A stretch of DNA of 57,889 nt, taken from positions 1 to 57,889 of the forward strand of contig JACTNC010000029.1 of assembly GCA_014584295.1 (NCBI GenBank), written 5' to 3'. Below are positions 51,793 to 57,889 of this stretch, one piece after another. A model generated the notes under the pieces. It saw only the letters and a program-made list of their open reading frames with translations, did not search any database and was not told the origin of the DNA. Origin of the DNA: Verrucomicrobiota bacterium. GTDB taxonomy: Bacteria; Verrucomicrobiota; Verrucomicrobiia; Opitutales; Opitutaceae. The number at the start of each line of letters is the position of its first letter. The first letter of the stretch is position 1. The position numbers were made by a program, and so were the translations under genes.

Positions 51793-54700
51793 TCAGAATT
51801 CGCCCTTTATTCCGAAGGAGCTCATCACGCCCCAGTAGTTGATGTTGGTCGTTCGCGAATACTCAGGTGTGTCAGGAGCATAAGCTTCGTCTCGGCGCGG
51901 TTTTCCCAGAAGGTTATTTACAACTCCGAAGAGTGAAACGTTACGTGTAATGCGGTATTCGAAGTTGAAGGTGACTCTATCCTGGGGCGGACGGTAACTT
52001 CTAGTGTTCGGAGCAACGTTGGTGCCGGTCAGTGGTCCCCGGTCTATCTTGGAAAGACGGTTCCAGTTGAGCTTTACGTTGAATCTTGCACGGTTGTAGC
52101 TCAGACCCGCATTGAAGCTATGCGGTACGAACCCACTGAAATCTGCGGCCCTGGAGCCAGATGTGCGCAATGATGTGAAATTCGAAAACACGAGCAGCCC
52201 ACGGGTCCAATGCGTAAGAAACCCAAGCGATTGACGGAAGGCGAGTTCATAGCCAGTGATTCGAGCATCGCCGGTATTGATTTGCCGCGATACCTGGTAA
52301 CCTGAATAGTCACTTGTCAGGCCATATTCCTCCAGGATCTGGTCGGTCACGGGCTCGACAACCCGACCGAAAAAGTCTGTCACGTTTTTGGCGAATACGC
52401 CGACAGAGAACAGGCCATTTTCTCGAGTATAGTACTCCACGGATAGATCGAAATTGTCCGCTGTCCACGGCTTAATGTCGGGATTTGTCAGGGTGATAGT
52501 TGGGTTCGAAGAGGTTGGGTCGGAAATTGTAATTCCAGGAATAATCGTCGTGAAGTTGGGGCGACCGATTGTCTTGGCATAGGCTGCGCGGATCAGCAGA
52601 TTTTCCTGTGCGTTGAAGATTGCGTTTAGACTCGGAAAGAAGTGGTCGTACGTGCGGGAGTCCTTCGCACCGCGTTCGATATATTGCAAACGTGCACGCG
52701 CCACCGAGTCGTTCGTAATGCGAATTGGGTTGCCTTTCGAATCCCGCACGAGATTACCCGCCGCGTCCCGCTGATAGGTTGCGGAAGGGTCGTTAAGGAC
52801 TCCACTTCCCTCGTCTTGCGTACGCTCGAAGCGTACTCCGCCTGCCAGCAGGAGCCGATTCTTCAAAAGACGTGTGTCTAAACGCAGATAGGCAGAAGTG
52901 ATTTTCTCTTGTATATACTTGGAATTCTGGGCGTTGACCTGTATCGCATTTGCCTCGTCATAACGAAAGTATGAAGGCTTGCTCTGGTAGAGCGCAAACA
53001 GCTTCCCCTGGTCTACCCAAGTTGACTGGGGAAGATTGAAGTAGAATCTCCCGTCACCATACCCGTTGTTCAACAGCAGATCGTAATTACTTACGCGATC
53101 GTCTGCCGTATTGGCGACGCCGTCAGGACCTACGAAATTCCATCGATCCGAAGGATTTACGACGTCGCGTTCCTGTGAACGATGATCGATTCCCGTCTTG
53201 ACAGTAATGGGAATTGCACCACCGAAAGTGCGTTGCAGGTTAGCATAAATGCTATTGACTACGTCGCTGCCATCCAAGGAGAGTCTATTTGGCTGGTATA
53301 TCGTATAATTGCTGGCGTCAAATATGTCTATAGGTACTCCAGCCTTTGTGGCGCTTACCTTTCCTGGTGTGCTATCGGAAATGTCGTCGAACCGCAGTCC
53401 AATGTCGGTGATGCGGAAGGTTGAACCCATGTAGCCATAGTCGGTAGACCGATAATGATTGCTCGAACGGGAGACTGAAGCGCCCGCCTCAGACGTCCAA
53501 ACCGGGCCCTGGTGTCGCCATTTCAGCTTGGAGTGTGTGGATTGGTCGAGTTTTCGTCGGTAACGTATACTCATTTCAGCCAGTCCCGCTGTTGCCGCCC
53601 CTTGGGTGAAAGTTGGTCCGAAACCAACTGGCGCAGTGCTCCGGGTGCCGACGGCATTGAATACAAAGGAAGGAATGTCCTGATTCATGTCGGTACTTCC
53701 GTATGAAAAGCCGACGGAAATCACATCCCGTGGCGTGACCTTCCAGTCGGCGCCAATGGATGCGGAGCTGCGCTTTACGTAGGTTGGCGCGAGTTTAAAA
53801 TCGGCACGACCCAACCATGGATTTGCTGCGGTAGTGAAAGGTGTGCTGGCTCGACTTGGAAGCCAGTAGGGGTCAATTTGTTGGATGTCACTGTATCTGC
53901 GGGTGTGCTGCGCGTTGAATGTTATCCCAAATCGCGGGGTAATCGGTGCGATATAGTTTAGGTCAAAAGCCGGTTCGATCTTTTGAGCGCTCGTCTTTCC
54001 TGGGGTAAACCCCGCGAAGCGGCCGAAGTCGACATCCTGAGCATTGAAATTCCCGAATACCCGATAGGTGAATTGGGCTTTCCTTCGCTCGAAGGCATTC
54101 TTGGTGATGACGTTTACCGAGCCACCCAGCATGTCGGCTGCAACATCGGGCAGGGGCGACTTTATCACCTCCACGCGCGCGACATTGTTCATCGACAGGA
54201 AACTGCTGACTTCGACTGTACGATTCGTCGATGATGATGCGGCGTTTGCTGCCCGATTGCCGTCGATCGAAATCGCAGTATAGTCGGAACTGAAGCCTCG
54301 AACCAAAATATTGCGCACATCCCAACTGTTTCCGTCCACGGTTACTCCAGGGAGGTATTTGACAAATTCGCCGAGGTTGCCTTCGCTAACGTCACCGAAC
54401 TCGTCCGCGGCTACGACATTCTTGATGTTTGCTGCGAAGCGCTGTTCGTTTATTGCAATGGCGCTCGCATTCGTTTCGCGCATGGCTGCCACGACGAATG
54501 CGTCAAGTTTGACGCGCTCGCCATCGGAACTCTCTTCACGTGAATTAAGGTCGAAATCCTTTCGAACCGTGGTACCAGGCTCCACATATAGCTTCGCAAC
54601 AGCTGGCGCCATACCCGTGTAGAAAACCCGGATCTCCACTTGGCCGGCGGGAACATCGCTCAACGTGAACTCACCCCTTTCGTTCGTGAACACAGTCTTG

Positions 54701-55344
54701 GAGAGAGCGTCAATCGAGACACGGGCATTGTTGAGGTATGAGCCGCTCGACAAGTTGAATACCCGTCCTTGAATGACACCGGGCGCCGATATGCCTTCTG
54801 CTGCGGGCACAGGGGTGGCGAGTACGTGGGCAAGAGCGAACAAGGCTGCAAGTCTTACGAAGGGATTTTTTGATTTCACGGGGCTGGTCGTTCGTGTTGA
54901 GGGTTGAGGTTCACTATTCTGGGTTTTATTTGGAAAATTATTGGAGGAGCCTGTTGCCCTAGAGGATGAGTTCGGAGCATTCCCGCTCCCGCCTCTATCT
55001 GAATGCTCCTCAGACCGGACGACCCTCACCACGCCATTCTTGTCATTGACGACCCGCAGTACAGTACCGGCAAGCATAAGCCGCACGGCTTCGCTTGGGG
55101 TAAATTTGCCTTTGACTGCGTTTGTTCGTACGTCAGCCGCTGCCGCACTCGAGAATAGCACTTCGCATCCCGATTGGACGGAGAAATCCTTCAACGCTCG
55201 CTCCGCAGTATTGCGGGGGAGGTTGAACATGATCTTTTCTGTACGCACTCCAAACAACGGCGCTCCAGAAACAAGCATGCTGAAGAGCAGGGCGAATCCG
55301 CGACGTCGCAATTTGAAGTTAGTGTCTGGCACGCTCGCGAACAT
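51793..55344 (-). CDS. STN-domain TonB-dependent receptor with an internal signal peptide
   Basis: A 1183-residue outer-membrane receptor. Residues 1-35 are a signal peptide (LRRRGFALLFSMLVSGAPLF). Residues 37-111 are an STN domain (LPRNTAERALKDFSVQSGCE) for signalling through an anti-sigma factor. Residues 115-155 form a Ser/Asn-rich linker. Residues 157-181 look like a second signal peptide (KSKNPFVRLAALFALAHVLA) directly after a GTG codon at 54879. Then come a carboxypeptidase-regulatory-like domain (GVIQGRVFNLSSGSYLNNAR), the LDAFVVAA TonB-box-like segment, the plug (NVITKNAFERR) and a 22-strand-type barrel to the end. The receptor is fused to an STN module. The upstream sigma-FecR pair completes a cell-surface signalling circuit. 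Start 55344; substrate unknown. Confidence 0.9.
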   Translation of the reverse strand: MFASVPDTNFKLRRRGFALLFSMLVSGAPLFGVRTEKIMFNLPRNTAERALKDFSVQSGCEVLFSSAAAADVRTNAVKGKFTPSEAVRLMLAGTVLRVVNDKNGVVRVVRSEEHSDRGGSGNAPNSSSRATGSSNNFPNKTQNSEPQPSTRTTSPVKSKNPFVRLAALFALAHVLATPVPAAEGISAPGVIQGRVFNLSSGSYLNNARVSIDALSKTVFTNERGEFTLSDVPAGQVEIRVFYTGMAPAVAKLYVEPGTTVRKDFDLNSREESSDGERVKLDAFVVAAMRETNASAIAINEQRFAANIKNVVAADEFGDVSEGNLGEFVKYLPGVTVDGNSWDVRNILVRGFSSDYTAISIDGNRAANAASSSTNRTVEVSSFLSMNNVARVEVIKSPLPDVAADMLGGSVNVITKNAFERRKAQFTYRVFGNFNAQDVDFGRFAGFTPGKTSAQKIEPAFDLNYIAPITPRFGITFNAQHTRRYSDIQQIDPYWLPSRASTPFTTAANPWLGRADFKLAPTYVKRSSASIGADWKVTPRDVISVGFSYGSTDMNQDIPSFVFNAVGTRSTAPVGFGPTFTQGAATAGLAEMSIRYRRKLDQSTHSKLKWRHQGPVWTSEAGASVSRSSNHYRSTDYGYMGSTFRITDIGLRFDDISDSTPGKVSATKAGVPIDIFDASNYTIYQPNRLSLDGSDVVNSIYANLQRTFGGAIPITVKTGIDHRSQERDVVNPSDRWNFVGPDGVANTADDRVSNYDLLLNNGYGDGRFYFNLPQSTWVDQGKLFALYQSKPSYFRYDEANAIQVNAQNSKYIQEKITSAYLRLDTRLLKNRLLLAGGVRFERTQDEGSGVLNDPSATYQRDAAGNLVRDSKGNPIRITNDSVARARLQYIERGAKDSRTYDHFFPSLNAIFNAQENLLIRAAYAKTIGRPNFTTIIPGITISDPTSSNPTITLTNPDIKPWTADNFDLSVEYYTRENGLFSVGVFAKNVTDFFGRVVEPVTDQILEEYGLTSDYSGYQVSRQINTGDARITGYELAFRQSLGFLTHWTRGLLVFSNFTSLRTSGSRAADFSGFVPHSFNAGLSYNRARFNVKLNWNRLSKIDRGPLTGTNVAPNTRSYRPPQDRVTFNFEYRITRNVSLFGVVNNLLGKPRRDEAYAPDTPEYSRTTNINYWGVMSSFGIKGEF

Positions 55345-55638
55345 GCTGCGTTAACGTTCGGTTCCTTTCGGCTGGGGCATACCAATAGAAACGATCTACG
55401 AGCAAAAACCTCCTCAAAATATCGCGGCGATTCTTCAAGGTCCATTTGGAGAGGCTGCTGCCTGCATTCCTGACAGATGCAAGCGGAGGTTCTGCCCTTG
55501 GGTTTGGCGAAGCCACAGCGCTTCATTGCTTGGAGTCGGCGAGCCAAGCGCGGACGAGCACGGCTGCAGCTACATCAGCAAGAATCGTTTCGATTCCTTC
55601 TTTCGGGTAAAGCGAACGAAATGCTCGTTACTGCTTTG
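55345..55638 (-). promoter_or_regulatory. upstream region of the receptor gene
   Basis: 294 bases between the anti-sigma gene and the TonB receptor gene. No coding frame is convincing. This is where a sigma-dependent promoter for the receptor and following genes should lie. I could not recognise a FecI-like -35/-10 pair with confidence. Confidence 0.3.
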
Positions 55639-56718
55639 TCACCCAGTATTTTGCTTGTGTCGATTTCGGCGCAGCAAGATTCCTTCGCTGTTCGTTCGCT
55701 CGACAGATACGTCAAAATCCGATTCCAACATTTCAAGCAGGGAATCCATTCGATCGACCCGCAGCACTCCGCTGATTCGCAAATCACCCAATTCTGAATT
55801 TTCCAAAATGGCACGCGTGCGATTGTAGGCCGCAAGTCGCGCTAAGACGTCGCGCAGGGGTGTGTTTGTGAATTCAATACGAGGAATGCGCCACGAAAGC
55901 TTCTCAGCCAGTTCATGATCTGAAATGGGTTCGATCGGTATCGAGCCCGCCTTGGTTGGCGAAACACTCGCACAATTTCCATGATTTATCAGCGCGCGCG
56001 CAGAGGTATGAGAACGGACCGGGCTATCTGAAATAGACTCGTTGGCAGGTTGGCCAACCGCAACGGTTCCCTCTTTGACCGTTACGTCGACGCTCGCTGA
56101 AGCCAAATTCACAGAAAATTCGGTTCCAACCGCAACGACGTCCACTCCTCTTGCCGTTACGACAAATGGACGCGCGTGTTCCTTGGCCACTTTAAAAAAC
56201 GCCTCACCCTTCAAGAGAAAGACCTGACGGACACTTGTATTAAATTTAACCTCGATAAGGGCGTCCGACTTGAGCTCGACCAGTGAACCGTCCGGAAGCG
56301 GGCGCAGTTTGGGTTGAAAAACGAGCAACGATTCTTGATGCGCCTGGGCGATGGGCATTCCCGATGGAGGCTGGGTGTTCCAGTAAAAGTAGAAGGCGCC
56401 AAGTATTGCAACTGCGGCAGTCCCTATCAAGGCAACCTCTTTGCGCGCCTGACGGCGTCGGGCTTGGCGTTGCTCCAACCCGCTGATGACATCCTCTACC
56501 ACGCCAGCGTGCCACATCCAATCGCAGTCGTCACCTTTAGGATTGAGCTTCGCAAACATTGCACTGTGCCGTGGATCGGCCGCAAGCCATTCGCGGAACT
56601 CGTTGCGTTCCGATGTCGACATGCCAGCGTCCCGCCTACAGATCCAATCGGCGGCTGCAGCGGCTATGCTGTCGCGTTCCCGTGAACTGGGGTCGATGGA
56701 GGAGTCCATGTCTTTCAA
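55639..56718 (-). CDS. FecR-type anti-sigma factor
   Basis: A 359-residue inner-membrane regulator. The N-terminal cytosolic part (residues 1-92) contains a DUF4880-like helical region (AADWICRRDAGMSTSERNEF, REWLAADPRHSAMFAKLN) that should bind the sigma factor. One membrane helix lies at about 96-113 (ALIGTAAVAILGAFYFYW). The FecR domain follows (PDGSLVELKSDALIEVKFNT, VFLLKGEAFFKVAKEHARPF, VVAVGTEFSVNLASASVDVT). The C-terminus (residues 285-350: LRDVLARLAAYNRTRAIL, SLLEMLESDFDVSVERTN) is an STN-like fold expected to contact the receptor STN domain. The ATG overlaps the sigma gene stop in ATGA, so they are made together. Confidence 0.9.
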   Translation of the reverse strand: MKDMDSSIDPSSRERDSIAAAAADWICRRDAGMSTSERNEFREWLAADPRHSAMFAKLNPKGDDCDWMWHAGVVEDVISGLEQRQARRRQARKEVALIGTAAVAILGAFYFYWNTQPPSGMPIAQAHQESLLVFQPKLRPLPDGSLVELKSDALIEVKFNTSVRQVFLLKGEAFFKVAKEHARPFVVTARGVDVVAVGTEFSVNLASASVDVTVKEGTVAVGQPANESISDSPVRSHTSARALINHGNCASVSPTKAGSIPIEPISDHELAEKLSWRIPRIEFTNTPLRDVLARLAAYNRTRAILENSELGDLRISGVLRVDRMDSLLEMLESDFDVSVERTNSEGILLRRNRHKQNTG

Positions 56719-57284
56719 CCTTCGCTCCCAAGTGTTCGCTCAAGGCCGCACAGTCTCAGATGCTTCCGGATTCGCGCGGTGCCGCGAGTGAAGTAGTTCT
56801 CCACTGCATGCTCGGTGATGCGCAGTCGCATTGCGACTTCGTGTGTCGAGAGAAGTTGGATCTTGCGCAGGATAATAACTTCCCGACAGCGCCTTGGCAG
56901 TGCATCGATTGCGTCGGTGAGCAGGCGAATCCGCTCTGCGCGGCAAACATTATTGATGACGTTTTCTGACTCGTCTCTGACATCCATCTGTGCCGGAACG
57001 CCAATGTATTCGATTGGTGATCGGCTTTGTTGTCGCGAAGTGTCGATTGCCAGCCGGCGCGCGATTGTGAAGAGAAATGCCTTGATTGAGGCAATCGGGT
57101 GTTCCGTTTGCCGACGCCAGAGTCGAAGGTAGGATTCCTGCACGATATCGTCGACATCGCGTACCCGCGGGAATGCGCCGTGCAGATACGACTTCAGTTG
57201 TCCATCGTGCAAATGCACATTTTCCAAGAACCATCGGTCTTGATTCAGATCGGAAGCGGGGGTAGAAGCTCTCGATGGAGGCAT
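56715..57284 (-). CDS. ECF-type RNA polymerase sigma factor
   Basis: A 189-residue sigma-70 family ECF factor. Region 2 is RVRDVDDIVQESYLRLWRRQ, then AFLFTIARRLAIDTSRQQSR. Region 4 is LPRRCREVIILRKIQLLSTH, then RLRITEHAVENYFTRGTARI, a good helix-turn-helix. It resembles FecI-type factors, which respond to TonB receptors through FecR. It heads the leftward gene order, is coupled to the FecR gene, and probably drives the receptor and the downstream catabolic genes. The N-terminal 15 residues are not conserved and a slightly later start is possible. Confidence 0.92.
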   Translation of the reverse strand: MPPSRASTPASDLNQDRWFLENVHLHDGQLKSYLHGAFPRVRDVDDIVQESYLRLWRRQTEHPIASIKAFLFTIARRLAIDTSRQQSRSPIEYIGVPAQMDVRDESENVINNVCRAERIRLLTDAIDALPRRCREVIILRKIQLLSTHEVAMRLRITEHAVENYFTRGTARIRKHLRLCGLERTLGSEG

Positions 57285-57639
57285 GGATCGGATGGTTCAG
57301 AGCCCTATCGGATGAATCTGGATGATGGCGAGAAAAAAACCAGACGGACACATGATGCTTCTGGCAATGCAAGATACCGTTCAAGAGAGACGGTTGAGCC
57401 ACATGCAGCGTTTCCCAAGTGTAGCATATGCAGGCGACGAGATCCGGGCCGTCGAGAATATTTGTGACCGCCGGTAGGAAATCATCCTGTCCGTACTTGC
57501 GTTGGATTGTGCGACTCCAGAGATCGTGAATCCGATCCGTTCACCGAGTGGAAAATGGGCTATTACTTTACAGAGCGAGTGACAAGCGTGTTGCCAGGAT
57601 CAGGAAATTGATTGAGGTCCTTTGTGCCCAAATATCCTC
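57285..57639. other. intergenic region upstream of the sigma factor gene
   Basis: About 355 bases that must hold the leftward sigma-factor promoter. No confident gene. A minus-strand frame near 57400-57550 reads somewhat protein-like (RTIQRKYGQDDFLPAV) but starts after a stop and matches no family I know. Confidence 0.35.
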
Positions 57640-57834
57640 ATGAAGCAATCAATGCTCCCATCCGTTCCGGCCATGCGATCCGTATTGCTCAGCGGCTTGC
57701 TCGTTGTGCTTTCCCCATTGGCCTATGATGCCGAGGTTGCGCCCCGGCCATAACCCGCGGTTACCGCCGGCGCCGTGCACGAAAGAATTCCACAGCCGTC
57801 CCACAGGCGCAGTTTTGAGGGCATGAGCGGGTGA
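57640..57834 (+). pseudogene. degenerate fragment resembling the N-terminus of the beta-propeller protein
   Basis: An ATG at 57640 opens a signal-peptide-like stretch (MKQSMLPSVPAMRSVLLSGL, then LVVLSPLA) that hits TAA at 57751. In the same frame directly after the stop comes PAVTAGAVHERI, which matches PAVTAGVIYERI at the same place in the beta-propeller protein of 32439-33665; VAP before the stop also matches. A second stop follows at 57832. I read this as a decayed paralogue start, but similarity covers only about 15 residues. Confidence 0.4.
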
Positions 57835-57889
57835 TTGTCAGAGGGAGGAGGTGGCGGAGGCGGCCGAGGTCCATTCATGTTTTTTGCCA

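Noticed and set aside
57400..57560. Minus-strand reading RTIQRKYGQDDFLPAV upstream of the sigma factor gene
   Set aside because: It begins after a stop, has no start codon and no family match, and then runs into the sigma gene in another frame. Probably chance or an unreadable relic.
1..57889. CRISPR arrays, tRNA or rRNA genes, prophage or intact insertion sequences
   Set aside because: No regularly spaced repeats, cloverleaf-like genes, rRNA sequence, transposase or phage structural genes were recognised on reading both strands.

Overview
The window looks like a chromosomal segment of a polysaccharide-degrading member of Verrucomicrobiota, most likely near Opitutaceae. The signs are the high GC content, a large heme-binding CxxCH dehydrogenase of the type expanded in the PVC superphylum, DUF1080 (3-keto-disaccharide hydrolase) domains, many Gfo/Idh/MocA oxidoreductases and sugar phosphate isomerase/epimerase-like TIM barrels with Tat-like signals, a sulfatase, and a TonB-dependent receptor with no SusD beside it. 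Taxonomy is an inference from gene content only. I see no rRNA, tRNA, CRISPR array or intact insertion sequence.

Layout. 1-940 has no confident gene but carries a dispersed palindromic repeat in three copies. 0.9-9.5 kb holds a TPR protein, RadC, a ThuA-domain protein, a Gfo/Idh/MocA-MFS pair, a YqeY-like protein, and an unrecognised lipoprotein/membrane-protein pair. 9.5-17.2 kb is a tight leftward six-gene sugar operon (APH-type kinase, divergent enolase, DhnA-type class I aldolase, Gfo/Idh/MocA dehydrogenase, fucose/arabinose isomerase-like protein, PfkB kinase) divergent from an AraC regulator with a perfect palindrome next to its start. 17.4-22.8 kb has a PmoA-like (DUF6807) protein and a divergent pair of cytochrome c-containing dehydrogenases. 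22.9-26.2 kb is a four-gene overlapping cassette (Zn-alcohol dehydrogenase, 2-hydroxyacid dehydrogenase, cyclase, SDR). 26.6-28.9 kb is a tandem DUF1080 protein plus an epimerase. 29.0-30.7 kb is a HipBA-type module. 31-36.5 kb has a sulfatase, a beta-propeller protein, a frameshifted surface-protein remnant and a secreted Gfo/Idh/MocA protein.

36.6-57.3 kb is a long leftward cluster. In transcription order it reads: ECF sigma factor, FecR anti-sigma, STN-TonB receptor, exported tandem FAD protein, ApbE, SUMF-domain protein, Tat-type Gfo/Idh/MocA, Tat-type esterase, triple Rid protein, beta-helix protein, Tat-type epimerase, MFS transporter, epimerase. It reads as a cell-surface-signalling uptake system joined to a mostly periplasmic oxidative pathway for an unknown carbohydrate, without a recognisable glycoside hydrolase. 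A degenerate fragment resembling the N-terminus of the beta-propeller protein lies at the right edge.

The two parts most likely to be undescribed are the sugar operon with an active-site-altered enolase paralogue, and the sigma/FecR/TonB-linked flavin and oxidoreductase cluster, whose receptor appears to be a fusion that still carries an internal signal peptide.
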